Below, in pieces: positions 11,353 through 23,593 of a DNA stretch of 64,000 nucleotides. A model generated the notes under the pieces. It was not told the DNA's origin. It saw nothing but the letters and a program-made list of their open reading frames with translations, and did not search any database. The translations under genes were made by a program, and so were the position numbers. Position 1 is the stretch's first letter. Every line of letters begins with the position of its first letter. Source of the DNA: Acephala macrosclerotiorum (Eukaryota > Ascomycota > Leotiomycetes > Helotiales > Mollisiaceae). The DNA lies in NCBI GenBank assembly GCA_014904845.1, contig MU119290.1, positions 1 through 64,000 of the forward strand. The letters run 5' to 3'.

Positions 11353-13327
11353 TTACGAACTCTTCTTTCCCACCGCCTCATCGGAATCCACCCGAACGCC
11401 CTCATCATTATTAGGATTGTCCAAAATATGCTCAATATGCTTCTTCGAAAGCCACGCATCCGCCGGAGTAAACCACCACGACAACCACGCAAATATCGTG
11501 ACGGCCCCCATGATCACGGGTGCATCTTTATCATCGTCAGTACACAAATCTCCCTCGTTCATCAAAGAAATCAACTCACAATTCAACGTCTCTGTAGTAA
11601 CGGGCCACTCATAAGGACTAAACAACACTGCAACAACCCACCCATTCCAGAAAATCCCAATAAATTGAAACGGCCTACTCCATCTCCCCAAGCTCCATCT
11701 CGGCTTTGGGAAGTTCTTCGGCGTGATGAAGAATCTGCCGAAACAAATCAATCCATAAGCTGCTGCAGATGGAACTCCGGCCGCTGAGATTAGAGACGTG
11801 AATGCTACGGCAGAGGGAAGAATAGTGCATGTTACGATGGCGGCGATGAGCCAGATTACGAGAACGGCGTTGCGGGGTTGGCCTTCGGGAGAGACTTTGG
11901 AGACCCAGCCTGAGAATGGGAGGACGCCATCTCGCGCGACGGCGAAGACGAGGCGGGAGGCGGCGACGATGGCTATTGCTGTGTTCTACGATGTTTTAGA
12001 ATAAATAGTTCAGATTCTAATGGGATTTGAGGAGACTTACGAACCACAGCGCAATGATGCACACGATGTTCATGAAAATATGGCCTCCTTGGCCCAACAC
12101 AACAGCATAGAGCGGAACGAATGGTTGCGGGGAACCAAACGAGAAGAGGGTATCCGCATCAGGCTATCAAGTCAGCAAGAACTCCGAATCAAGATTTCTC
12201 GGACCCAACTCACCGCACAAAATAAGAACAAAATAATAGTGGCGAATCCACCAATACCACTGACGATGGTACTCCAAAAGATTCCCCTCGCGGCAGTCAC
12301 ACTGGCATTTTTCGTCTCTTCTGCAACATGACCGGATGCGTCAAAACCAATGAGAATTCCTGCTGTAGAAAGGTACGACAGGCACCAGTTCCAACCTGCA
12401 GGCGCTCCAGTGCCGTTGTAGGTTGTCATGAATGCTTCCTGAGCGGTTCGGAAGCCGAGGGTGTTGGCGGTGCCGATGGGAAGCCAGATAATGTTGAGGA
12501 GAAAATCTAGGAGGACAAAGAAGGATGAGAGGTAGAAGACGTAGCGGAATAGACGCGCTGTGTATTGTTAGAAAGAGTAAGAGATGGACTGGGAGGGGCG
12601 TACGTGGGAGGAAGTTGACGAGGACGGCTAGTGCGAGGAGAATTTCGGTACAGATCCATTGCACTGCTCGGAACTTGACGCTGCTGGAATCTGAAGGGAA
12701 GTCTAAGCTGAAGACTGTGATCTCAGAAAGCATATAGTTCACAGCGGCTTGGGAGTTACTAGCACAGAACGTCGTCCACGCTGTGGTACTCCACCAAGCC
12801 ACAGTGAAGCCCAAAAGTCGACCATATTTCGGTCCACCAGCTTCAGCAGCCCAAAGATAGATTGATCCAGCAGACGGTAGAGAGGAGCAAGTCTCTGCAA
12901 TGACAGCAGCGGTCGTGAAAGTGAAAACACACGTGACCAGGTAACTCGTCCTGTAATTTTGCTTCAGGCTCTGCTTTTATAATAGGGGGCTACAATTGAC
13001 GTACCAGTAGGCCAGGTTTCCACCAGCAGCGATCCCAGTACTGAAAGTAACTCTTACTCCACCAACGAAATACAGCGCGGCTAAAAAAGTTAGTACCAAT
13101 CCCGTGACTGAAGAAAAGGGAGAAGATTTACCAAAAGTCGTCGAAAAGTTTTCGATCAGACCATATGTTCGGTGAAGGACAGGTTTGTAGCCTAATCCTT
13201 CCAGTAAGATGTCCTCTGCATCTTCAGTAATCTGCGCTTTCGTCCCTTCAACAGATGCATCTCCGGGTATCGAAGCTCTTGGCGCATCACCTGGGCGCGA
13301 GATGGGTAAGTCGGAAGCTGCCATCAT
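11353..13327 (-). CDS. APC-family permease (amino acid/GABA/choline type)
   Basis: Seven exons (13327-13132, 13080-13005, 12950-12604, 12557-12214, 12163-12041, 11985-11580, 11525-11353) encode 554 residues with about 11-12 hydrophobic helices. The N-terminal DAEDILLEGLGYKPVLHR, the TYGLIENFSTTF stretch and the segment with GHVAEETKNAS are typical of fungal amino acid/GABA/choline transporters of the plasma membrane. Every splice joint restores family sequence, for example the last one giving LNYAPVIMG. I start at the Met-Met at 13327; no in-frame ATG lies upstream in the open frame. It converges with the regulator and is probably part of the same amine group. The substrate cannot be told from sequence: GABA, polyamine, choline and amino acid carriers look alike. 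Confidence 0.87.
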
Positions 13328-14103
13328 CAACAGTTTCCTACTCACGAACCTCAATTGGAGAACAAGAGAAAGTATATCTGATGTGGGAAATGATGCAGAA
13401 GATGAGATGGCGAATTCTTTCGAAAGATGTGCACATCTTGATGCCCAGGGGTGACCTCAAAATCTAGATGGAAAGAGTGGCCGGCTCGGCCCAAAAACTC
13501 AAACGGGCATAATCTAGGTAGGTACTTCCATCGTAAGTTTTGCTTGCTACATGCATCTGATTCGCTGCTTCCCTTGTTTGACGTGACGAAAGGCTTTAGT
13601 TCGGATTAGTCAGGCCCTAAATTTGTCCGCTCGAGCCGAGACGAACTGGTGGGAATGCCTGTCCTAGCCATCAACACCTTCAAACCTTCGCCATCCAAGA
13701 CACTTCCACTCATGGCAATCTTACAACAGCACGGAGGACATCCTACGTGGGAATTTTCCCGGGACTTGGTTGTCGGAATCGTTCTAGTAGTTCGAGGCAC
13801 GGCGAGCACGTCATCGCCCCGCAAAATTTGCATCTTTCCTCACCTCGAGAGCTAGAAATCCCAGGAATTAGACCCGTCGAGAAGGTTAAGTTGACTCAAG
13901 ATGAGGATCCTACCGCCTATTTGGACTGAATTTTGACTCGAGGGGTGGCATATGGCGAGAGTCTTCGTGCAACGTGCTTGCTGTCGTGGACCGATGTCCC
14001 CACTCCTGATCCTAGGATTTTGAGCACATGGCTTGCTCGCAATTGAGAGACCAATTTCTTGCTATTTCTCTCGTTTGTTACAATCTCTACCTGATTTTCT
14101 TCT
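13328..14103. other. Divergent intergenic region
   Basis: About 775 bases between the permease start and the first P450 start. Normal composition; small open frames here look like chance. Likely two promoters. Confidence 0.45.
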
Positions 14104-16091
14104 ATGCTCAAGATGTCTATGTTAATTTTGCTCCTTTGGCCTTTGTGTATTGGCCTCGTTTTTATCGTCGCATGGGTAGGTGTTAAGCGAGGACCCCTTT
14201 TCTCGTCGAGCTGGCTGTTTCGATTATGCTGACGTTGAATAAAGCTCTGTTATACATTTTGGGTTCATCCACTCTCACCGATACCTAATGCATCGCTCCT
14301 ATCACCCATCTCTAGGCTACTTTGGGCTCTGCCTTCAGAATGTCATGGTCGAATAACACTGGACTTGCCTCGCCTTCACGAACAACTTGGTCACCTTGTC
14401 CGCACAGGTCCAAATGAGGTATCTTTCTATTCCATAGAGATCTATAAGGAGGTGCATTCTATTCGAAGTCCATTCTCAAAAGATCCTCGAGTCTACGGAC
14501 AGTTTGTTCAGGACTCCCATCCAGCATTATTCTCGATCACGTGAGTTGAGCTCATCCTGAATATCAAAGCGATCAATGGTTGATGTTGACAGAAGATTAG
14601 TGATGCATTTGAACACTCCCAGAGGCGCCGACTCATGGGCCAGTTGTTCAACTATTCAAAAATGTACCTCCTAGAAGGGATGATGATGGAGAACGTCACA
14701 GCGTTCATACAAGCTCTTGAGCAACAGATGCCGCGTACAGTTGAAGTTGTCAGAGCGTGTCGAGCTTTAGAGGCCGATATTGTTTGTCAGTACTATACTA
14801 GCAGTCTTCTCTCTGTTCGAAGGCTTGCTGACAAGAAGTCTTCCAGCCACGTTTGGATTTGGTCAAGAGATTGGTGCCATTGCTTCTTGGGCCAACGGAG
14901 AAGACTTACAAATGGTCAAGGCCAACGATGAAAAGTCTAAGTCGATCGCGTTGGTACGTGAATAAACCCAGAATTCCTTCTCATTTTTGAGACTATTTCT
15001 AATTCGAATTGAAAGTTCAGCTCTCCAGCTTCCCCGCTCTTGCTTCGACCCTGGAACAAGCCGAAAGCATTCTGTACCGCATCATAGGCTGGCAAAGTCG
15101 CTCCACATTCGCCTTGAAAGAATTCGATCAGGTACTCCATCACCCTTTCGCCGTCTTCAAACGACTCACCAAGTTCATAGTGGGCATCAACCCAACTCTC
15201 CCGTCTCACATCCCCAACCAAGCACCTCTCAAAGACCTCAATGCACCCAAACTTCATCCAAACAATGATCCGCTCTTCCCTTCCCGCTCCATCCGCCCTC
15301 TCAGAAGCAAAAGAGATGCTCGGTCCAGGAACAGACACCACCTCCGCAACACTAGCTCACATCCTCTGGGCCCTTGCTCACGATAGCTCCTATCAAGCCT
15401 TACTAGTTGCTGATCTCGCGGACGCGGGATGGCCGACTGATATTGCGAACTTGGAAGGAGTGCCGAGATTGAGAGCTGCGGTGAAGGAAGGAATTAGGTG
15501 GACGGGAGCAGCGGCTGCGATGTTGCCGAGGGTTGTGCCTGAGGGGGGCGTTGTGCTTGAGGGAGTGTTCTTGCCTGGTGGTGTGAGTATCATAGTTCCC
15601 GTGTGAGAGAGGGTAGGTAAGGGATAACTAATGGGATGATAATAGACGGTGATCAGCAGCTCCCCAATTTGGTACTTGCGGGATAAGAACGCTTTTCCAT
15701 CGCCAAAAATCTACCGCCCTTCTCGATGGTTGAACGATGACTCGAAGAGTCCTAAAGATATCAAGCTGAGAGATGAGTTTTATATTCCGTTCTCGAAGGG
15801 ATCTTCTGCTTGTATTGGTGCTCAGTAAGTCATCTTAACTTCGTGTCCTGTCCTCCCAGACACGTCTTCTGAGATTGCTGACGGTGATTGGACATCAGCT
15901 TTGCATACCTGGAGCTCTATCTTTCACTTTCACAGATTTTGAAGAAGTTTCACCTGTGCCTACCTCGGGATGAAAACTTTACGATGCAGGATCGAGAAGC
16001 GAGATTGCCTGGGAGGTTGGAGTGGGTTGCCGCTGTCCCGCTGGTGGATTTGAATGTCTGTTTCTTTGCACGAAAGGAGGCCACCAAATGA
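14104..16091 (+). CDS. Cytochrome P450 (first of three)
   Basis: Eight exons (14104-14175, 14245-14540, 14601-14785, 14847-14953, 15021-15131, 15181-15582, 15646-15824, 15899-16091) give a full-length 514-residue P450. A hydrophobic N-terminal anchor is followed by a HPLSPIP hinge and the RTGPNEVSF segment. The I-helix has GPGTDTTS, the K-helix EGIR, and the heme loop FSKGSSACIG with Cys447. The heme-propionate Arg usually present two residues before the Cys is Ser here. The intron at 15132-15180 is only 49 bases and its removal switches frame correctly. It resembles the broad group of fungal microsomal monooxygenases that includes pisatin demethylase and trichodiene oxygenase relatives. ER-bound; substrate unknown. 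Met at 14113 is an alternative start. Confidence 0.88.
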
Positions 16092-16380
16092 GATAGTCTT
16101 TTGGGAGGAAGGGGGCTTCAAAATAGTACTTCTCATGGCCTCTCGAGGACGCATCCAAATTTATACGGTGAGTCAAAATCCCACTTGGATTCCGACGTTG
16201 GACCCCCTGTCGCGCGTTCTGGTAGATTTATACAGGCGATCGCTAAAGCCTCGGGATATCAATCACTGAAAAAGTTTAACCCTCCTATCCCGTAAATTCC
16301 CAATTTTGTAGCTTTGAAATTAGCTTATGTAGTCAAGCGGCTGACGCCTTCTATTGATGTTCATTGCACCACCACACTCC
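16092..16380. other. Short region between convergent P450 genes
   Basis: About 290 bases holding two 3' ends; no feature seen. Confidence 0.5.
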
Positions 16381-18136
16381 TCAGTACTTCGTCTCGGCTG
16401 CTACCTTCCCTTCTCGATCAACCAGAGCTGCATGTGCCGGACTTCTGACCTTAATCTCAACAGGGAATGGAGCCCACCGATGCTCAAGCCAGTTCGCTTC
16501 CAAGCTTTTGATGGGTTGTCCCTGGAATTAAGTCAGCTATCGTCTTAAAATTGCAATGACGAACTTACTGGTAACTCATTAAAGTCGAAACAGTACAGCA
16601 GTCTCGCAAGTGCAATCCAGACATTCGACTCTCCCACATTGTATCCCGAGCATGCTCTCCTTCCTAAGAAACGCAATGCAATCAGCAAGTGGTCCAATCT
16701 TCATGGACGGATACTACATACCAGGTCCAAAACTCCAATGTCCCTTCATGACATTATTCAAATCCGCATTCAAAAACCTCTCTGGCCAAAACCTCTGCGC
16801 ATCCTCATACTCCTCCTCATTCAATGCAATATGCAACGCATTCCACGTAAACAATGTCCCAGCTGGAAATTTATACCCCTCATACTCATCATCCTGCGTC
16901 AACATATGTGGGACCCCAATCTCAGCAAACGGTCTCCATCTAAACGCCTCTTTCACAGCCGCAGTAATATACTGCAGTCTTGGCTTGTCTGAGACGTCTG
17001 GTAAACGTTCTGCATTAGATCCACAAACTGAGTCAAGTGCTTCGCGGGCGGTGATGACCCAGCGTTCGTCGGTTGCTGCTGCAGAAATTAAGATTGATAT
17101 AGCCATGCGGGAGGTGTCTGATCCAGCTTCCATCAGAGAGCCGAGGGCGAAGAGGGTTTGTTCTTCGCCCCATTTGGCAGTTTCAGGGTTGCGGAGAAAT
17201 TCGGTGGCGAAGCATTCTCGCGCTGTTCCGTTCTTCTCTTTCTCTCTGAGTTCTTCCACTTCTCGTCGGTATACCCTTTGTGTCTATCAGTTTCGTGTTT
17301 TCGCTTTGAAGGGACGTCATGGCTTACTTCAAACACTTTTGGTATGCTCGCTCTCCGCTTGGTCTCCACCACTGCAATGGTTTCGGCAGGTTCTCAAGCA
17401 TGGGAAGGACATCCGCGATACTAGCACCAGGTTGCAGGGCTCCAAGAATCTCGGACGAAGTCTCAAGCAGCTCTCTCGTCTTCGGATCTCCAAGCTCCAT
17501 TCTCTTCCCAAACACAACACTCATGATCACTGAATTTGCAAATCGCTGGTTGGCATTATGCCACTTGTCTGGATTATGCAAATAGTCATAGATAAGATGT
17601 TTCGATTCTAGGTCTTGGAATGGTTGGAAGGTAGTCCCTTTTGTTTTGTTGAGGATGCTGTGCATGATCTTTCTTAGAGCACGCCACCGGTCACTGTATG
17701 GCATCAAGAGAATGCGGTTTCCACCTGACATGATTTTGTCTGTCATGGGAAGGTTGGTGCGGGAGGAGTAAATTGCTGAACGCTTTTCCATGAGATCGTT
17801 GACGACTCGGCTGGAGTTGAGGAACACCCATGTGTTTACTCCAATCTTACATGTGAACCTGTATGAATCATTAACGATTATTTGATTTCATTTTTACGGG
17901 ACAACATACATCTCACCCATTTTCTTGGCCTGTTCGCTTGCCCATAGTCCTCCTTGGAAGGGTGGGATCTGGAAAGTGTTGCCCACGATGGGGAGACCAG
18001 GTAGTCGAGGTGGGAGCTTGTATTTCTTGCCGCCATAATAGCTCATGAACACTCGTTGAAGTAAAATCAGTGCTACAATCGTCGCGAAGATAGTCTTTGC
18101 GGGCACAGTGCCATCGAGAGGGAAAGATAAAGTCAT
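16381..18136 (-). CDS. Cytochrome P450 (second, CYP64-like)
   Basis: Five exons (18136-17910, 17858-17328, 17275-16722, 16663-16569, 16521-16381) give 515 residues. An N-terminal membrane helix is followed by LPPRLPGLPIVGN. The I-helix has AGSDTS, the K-helix EAFR, the PERF-like motif is WPERF, and the heme loop is FGPGRRACSG with Cys442. These features, with NSSRVVNDLMEKRSAIYSSR early in the protein, resemble the O-methylsterigmatocystin oxidoreductase-like (CYP64) group. It is a likely paralogue of the divergent P450 next door: both share a DLM[ED]K[RK]SAIYSSR block. The two genes share a 593-base promoter region and may be co-regulated. Confidence 0.9.
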
Positions 18137-18729
18137 GTTGATTGTTTTGAGCTGAAGCTCGGAGCACGAACTGACCACCACGCTCGAAATTTGGAAGGTG
18201 CACAAACTTCAGATGACAGATGAAGACAGTGTTCTGAAATGAAATTGAATCGGTGATCTCTTGCACTTTCTCGGATGATACAAGATAGACTTGTCCCATT
18301 TGAAATCTGAGAGAGTAAGAAACAAACTTTCGTACGTGAAGTAGCCACCGAGCTCTCGGCACCGACATCAATGAAACACCTCCGAGTAGCACGACAAGGA
18401 TCAGCATGCGGGAACAGAAACATCCATATGCCGGTGAAATGCCAAGTCCAGCAAGGTTCACCAAGTGTGTAGTTCAATGCGACTCTGTGGAGTTGGAGAG
18501 CTTGCGAATCTATATGTGGGGCCCCCGCATCCTACCCCTCCCCCACCTTTTTGGGGTAGCGAAGCTACAATCCAGGCCATGCCACCGAGCCCGTCACATC
18601 GTTGAACCTCGTCCCCGCATTTTAATTTTGAGATCGAGATTCGATGTCGAAGATGTAAACGATTTGAAGCTCACTCGAGAAGTGAGTTCTCATCGCCATC
18701 ACAATTCTTGTACCATCGGCACGATAGGA
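18137..18729. promoter_or_regulatory. Shared promoter region of the divergent P450 pair
   Basis: 593 bases between the start codons of the two paralogous P450s. The open frame from the right-hand gene extends upstream to 18406, but that part lacks P450 character. No operator identified. Confidence 0.5.
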
Positions 18730-20410
18730 ATGTTCTCAGAAGGTCGACTCGCGCAACTGCCCTCATGGCAACTCCTCCTCGGAGGTCTCGTTATCTCCCC
18801 GCTCCTCTTCATCGTGGGATTCTGGCTATACACAACACCAAACTCTTTGACAGACCGTCGACGAAAACACCTCCCGCCAGGTCCTAGCGGACTCCCATTC
18901 ATCGGTCATTATTTCAACCTCCAAGATAACGAGTCCGTACCCATGAAGGCAGCAGCATGGGCGAAACAGTACGGAGATGTCTTCTACACGAAAGTCGGAG
19001 GCGCGGATTATATCTGGTTATCATCCCCAAAAGCAGTGAAAGACTTGATGGACAAGAAATCCGCGATTTACTCCTCTCGACCTCCTGCACCACTAGCTTC
19101 AGATGTTGCGTCCGCGGGAAGGAGACAATTGTTCATGCCGTATGGACCGAGATACAGGACCGTGAGGAAGATATCGCATGCATTGCTAAACATCACGATG
19201 TCGACGAACTATCAGCCAGTGCAAGATCTCGAGTCCAAACAACTGCTTTTTGATCTCCTGCATGATCCAGATAATTTCTACCTTCATAATCGGAGATACT
19301 CTGCGAGTGTTATCATCTCGGTCACATACGGACATCGGATCGCAACTTGGGACAATCCGTTGGCGAAGAAAGTGTATGAGGTTGTGAATAATATGCAAAA
19401 CTATGCGAGTCCGGGGATGTGGATGGTTGATACTTTTCCGAGTCTTCAGTACCTTCCTCAATTCCTTGTGGGGAGTTGGAGAGAGTTTGGGAAAAAGTGT
19501 CATGAGCATGATGCGCCGATTTATCTTGGACTTTGGAATGATTTGAAGAAAGAGGTCGAGAAAGGGACAGCGAGGCCATGTTTTTGCAAGGACTTCTTTG
19601 AAAGTGACCCCGAGAAGCAAGGGCTTGATACATTGCAAGCTGCGTATCAATGTGGAGGGCTTGTGGAAGCTGGCTCGGAAACCACTTCTGCCTATTTGAA
19701 CACTTTCATCTTATTTGCGGCGATGGATGCTGGAATCGTGCAGAAAGGACAGGAGGAATTGGACAGAGTTGTGGGATTTGAGAGATACCCCACTTGGGAA
19801 GATGAGAAGAATTTACCGTACATCAGAGCTATTATCAAGGAGTTATTGAGAATGCGACCTCCGAACAAGATTGGGATCCATCATGCGAACACGGAGGATG
19901 ATTGGTATGAAGGGATGTTCATCCCGAAAGGATCGGTCGTGATTCTCAACTGGTGGTAAGTCTGGCAACCTTCGCTATGAGATGTTAGAAACTGACGAAA
20001 GCAGGGCAATCAACTACGACCCCGATCGATGGGAGTCGCCTCACGAATTCAAGCCAGAGCGATATCTAGGCTACGATCTACCAGCAGCAGCATATCTCAA
20101 CTCCGCCGATCCAAACGAGCGAGATCACGTCTCGTACGGTGCTGGTCGACGAGTCTGTCCGGGCATCCATGTTGCGGAGAAATCCTTGTTCCTCAACATC
20201 AGTCGAATCCTGTGGGCGTTCAACATCTCAAAGAAGAAAGTGAATGGGGAGAGCATGGATCCGCTGAATGCAATGGTCCCAGGCTGGATGTGCATCCCTC
20301 AACCATTTGAGTGTGATATCACAGTGAGATCGGACAAGCATGCGAAGCTGGTTGAAAAGATTTGGAGTGAAGCCTCGGCAGAGATTAAGTTGGATGAGAA
20401 ACGGGGTTGA
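18730..20410 (+). CDS. Cytochrome P450 (third, CYP64-like)
   Basis: Two exons (18730-19955 and 20005-20410) give 543 residues. I choose Met at 18730 because the membrane helix (LLLGGLVISPLLFIVGFWLY) and the proline-rich LPPGPSGLPFIG hinge follow at normal distance; earlier in-frame residues look non-coding. I-helix AGSETTS, K-helix ELLR, FKPERYL, and heme loop YGAGRRVCPG with Cys460. Few introns compared with its paralogue on the other strand. An ER-anchored monooxygenase; substrate unknown. Confidence 0.9.
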
Positions 20411-21356
20411 GGTTAGCGAGTCTGAAACATGCATCTAGAATTTTAATTAGAACCAATCAGAAACAACTTCATACTCCTTTACTCTACCTCACACCTTGGC
20501 CAAGAATGTAAGTTTGGGCCGCTGGGCTGAATATGCAATGCAGGATGTGTTGCAGTTGTCCTTCAGGCACTCGCAAGGGCCCCCAATCAATACTCCGTAG
20601 GTGTCGAATCTAGACCCGAGATATGAAAAGGGTGTCATCGTGTATGCCCGCTTTCGGTTTCTAAATTTTCGCCATAAACTCCAGACATCTCACCTCGAGT
20701 GATTCGGCTTCTGGAATCTCGATGAAGAGGAGAGTAATCGTTGCTGAGCCTCAGCTTCAAAAGTTCCAGGCAAGGTCCAGAACATCTCCAACAACCCAAC
20801 ATTTACCCGAGCTATGGAACTTTCCCGTAGCTCAGAGAACTCTCCGAATTAAACTTCTTCATGAACTCTAACTTTTCACTGAGCCTGTGGCACTATAACA
20901 AAGTTTTCGGCATCTGCACCCCAGATGTGGGGCCGCAATCAAGAGCAGATCAAACAACACAACTCAACATCCAGACTTCAGTCTGGGGTAAAGATTGAGG
21001 TAGCTGGTCGTAGATTAACCCCAAATTGACATCTGGACCTCATAACCCCGCGTGCTGAGAACCAATCGTTCTCCTCGCTTTTGTCCAGGACTCAACATCA
21101 AGAGCACCAAACTTGATGGCTGGGTGGCTGGATACCAAGATATGGCATGTATCCCTGCATGAGTCTTGCTGTTGAGAACTGGCTGCTTGTTATCTTGCAT
21201 CTCGGTTGATGTATAGAGCGGGTCTTTTTGTACAACGAGCAGGAAGAGAAAAGATCGTCGACTTGCTGATACTTGACTTCTGTCAACGTCTCATCCTTTC
21301 TCATCTCTTCATCTCATTTCATCTGAACCTTCAGACGAAAACTTCACCAGCGCATC
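20411..21356. other. Intergenic, promoter of MFS gene
   Basis: About 950 bases of normal composition. A CCAAT-like box lies near 20455. I see no convincing coding frame or RNA gene. Confidence 0.4.
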
Positions 21357-23006
21357 ATGGGGTACGGATTCGTTCTTGAAGACCATGGCGGTCTCGAAAA
21401 AGTCCCAGGAACCATCATTCTCGAAGAAGACATCGCGCACAGCGAACTTACCACCGGCGCCTTGAAACATGGCACTGGACGCTCCTCACACATCGTCCTC
21501 ACGCCCCAACCATCTGATGACCCAAATGACCCCCTCAATTGGTCCCAGTCTCGCAAGTTGACCATCATGCTCATCACCGGCATGGGCACCATTCTTTACG
21601 GTGCCGTCTTCGGTCCACTGCTCAACGCCAGTCTAGTAGTCATTGCCGTCGACCTCGGGGTGTCGATTACGGATATCACGCTGTTGAGCGGATATCAAGT
21701 GCTCGTTGTAGGTTGTACGGCTCCGTTTATCAGTGCCTTTAGTCGAAAATATGGGAAGCGTTCTCTCTTCGTCCTGAGCGCGATCTCGGCGGTGGTGGGG
21801 AATATTATCGGGTCGACGAGTAAGAATTACGGACAATTACTTGCTGCGCGCATCATTCAGGGGCTGTCAGTCAGCACGTATGAGTCTTTGCTGTGGGTTG
21901 TCATTGGAGACTTGTTCTTTGTGCACGAGAGGGGGATCTATACCTCGATAGTGAGCTTCTTGCTTGCTGCGGTATCGAATCTAGCGAGTGTGGTTTGTGG
22001 ACCGATTACCAACAACCTCGGATGGAAGTATCTGTTCCACATCTTTATCGCCATCTCAGGAATCCAAACATTGTGTCAAATCTTCTTCGTTCCAGAAACG
22101 GCATATCGCAGAGATCGACGATATGAAATCGGAGAATTGGCTACAGAGAACTTCGAGGAATTGGCACAACATGAGCATCGACATGAGAAAGAGCAGGTTG
22201 CGCATTTGGAGACTGCTGGGGCGAGAACTTCGATCCCGAAGAAGAAGACGTTCTGGCAGAACATGAAGCTCTTTGACGGAACTTACTCGGACGAATCGCT
22301 GGTTCAGCTTCTCATTGCACCATTTGCGGTTTGCATGAATATCTCAGTGGCATACATCACTCTCGTCCAAGGCTGGTTTGTAGGCCTCTTCGTCGCCATC
22401 GCATTCGTCCTAGCACAGATATTCGGATTACCTCCATATAAAATGAGTCCCAGTGACATTGGATACCTTTCATTGGGCCCGTTCATCGGTGGCCTCATCG
22501 CAGTCCTACTGTTTGGGGCCATTTCTGACCCTATAATCATCTTCATGACGAAGAAGAACAAAGGTGTCTATGAGCCCGAATATCGTCTGATCATCGCCGT
22601 CCTGGGCCTGATCAGTGGAGCGGGACTCTTCGGCTATGGACATATCACCCAAGTATATGGCAGCCCTTACGTCGCAGCTACACTACACGGCGTTGTGCTC
22701 TTTGGAGTCATGGCTTTGATCGTTGCGACTTCAGCATATGCTCTTGACGGATATAGAGACATGAGCAACGAGATCTTCATCATGGGCACGTTGTTCAAGA
22801 ACTTCTTGCTATATGGCTTTACATATTTTATCAATAACTGGCTCGCGAGAGCTGGACCTCAGCAAGTCTTCTTTGTTTTTGGAGCAACCGGATTTGGAGT
22901 CATGGCTGGAATACCAATCATGTACGTGTTGGGGAAGAAGTACCGCAGCTACTGGTGCAGGCACAACTTGCTGGAGAAATTCCATATCAGGACACACGCA
23001 GAGTAG
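21357..23006 (+). CDS. MFS transporter, DHA1/HOL1-like
   Basis: A single exon of 549 residues. The cytosolic N-terminus ends in DDPNDPLNWSQSRK, the signature of fungal DHA1-type drug:H+ antiporters related to HOL1, followed by about 12 hydrophobic segments with a long central loop (about residues 240-310, rich in Glu and His). The SAFSRKYGKRS loop between the second and third helices is the usual MFS motif A position. It lies downstream of three P450s and next to an FAD monooxygenase, so it probably imports or exports the substrate or product of those enzymes. Plasma membrane location is inferred. Confidence 0.88.
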   Translation: MGYGFVLEDHGGLEKVPGTIILEEDIAHSELTTGALKHGTGRSSHIVLTPQPSDDPNDPLNWSQSRKLTIMLITGMGTILYGAVFGPLLNASLVVIAVDLGVSITDITLLSGYQVLVVGCTAPFISAFSRKYGKRSLFVLSAISAVVGNIIGSTSKNYGQLLAARIIQGLSVSTYESLLWVVIGDLFFVHERGIYTSIVSFLLAAVSNLASVVCGPITNNLGWKYLFHIFIAISGIQTLCQIFFVPETAYRRDRRYEIGELATENFEELAQHEHRHEKEQVAHLETAGARTSIPKKKTFWQNMKLFDGTYSDESLVQLLIAPFAVCMNISVAYITLVQGWFVGLFVAIAFVLAQIFGLPPYKMSPSDIGYLSLGPFIGGLIAVLLFGAISDPIIIFMTKKNKGVYEPEYRLIIAVLGLISGAGLFGYGHITQVYGSPYVAATLHGVVLFGVMALIVATSAYALDGYRDMSNEIFIMGTLFKNFLLYGFTYFINNWLARAGPQQVFFVFGATGFGVMAGIPIMYVLGKKYRSYWCRHNLLEKFHIRTHAE

Positions 23007-23331
23007 CGGTCATGGATGATGCAGCGACGATGTAGTGCAGTATAGACAAGACTATCAGGCAACTCAGAACTCAACACAATAGCATATTTCTTGATGCACT
23101 TGAACTCAAATAGACATCTTGCATGTGACAATGGTGATTCGGCTGTCGGTTGGATGAATCCGTAGAGTAGGGCTCCCCTCCCCCGCATTTCTTGGCTGCC
23201 GCAGCCATAAACGTGCCAACCATTGTTTAGTATGTATGGCCCTGTGGCATTTCAGCCATCGTAAGCATCGAGATGGAGATTCTTGAGGGCTAAGAGGCAC
23301 CTGTGTAACCCTGGATTGACCCCACTTGGAG

Positions 23332-23593
23332 TCGAGGCTAATCCATTTCGTCTCCGGCGCTTCGGCTAATTTCAAGTGGTCTGTGCAGTGACTTTGTTTA
23401 CTATTTAAAAAATAAATAATTTAATTTTTATAATAGAAAAAAAAATTAATTAATGTATTAAGCGTAAAAAAGATATAATAGAGTTTTGATGTAGTGTAAA
23501 TAGTTTTTCGTGGTGTTTTTTTAATAAATCTTATTTTAAGTGCATTTTTATGGGCAATAACCGAGCGCCGGAGACGAAATGGATTAGCCTCGA
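23332..23593. repeat. 30-bp inverted repeat flanking an AT-rich core
   Basis: The sequence at 23332-23361 recurs exactly as its reverse complement at 23564-23593. Between them lie about 200 bases, strongly AT-rich from 23395 to 23540. This looks like a miniature non-autonomous transposon with terminal inverted repeats, or a foldback, whose core has been RIP-mutated. No clear target-site duplication could be set. Confidence 0.7.

Noticed and set aside
15009..15386. Apparent frameshift in the first P450
   Set aside because: A 49-base intron at 15132-15180 with proper ends explains the frame change and restores the I-helix.
16610..17533. 307-residue plus-strand open frame
   Set aside because: It is the antisense shadow of the second P450, which has all family motifs on the minus strand.
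18406..18729. N-terminal extension of the third P450 open frame
   Set aside because: Sequence before Met 18730 lacks a membrane anchor or P450 character and would put 108 odd residues before the normal start.
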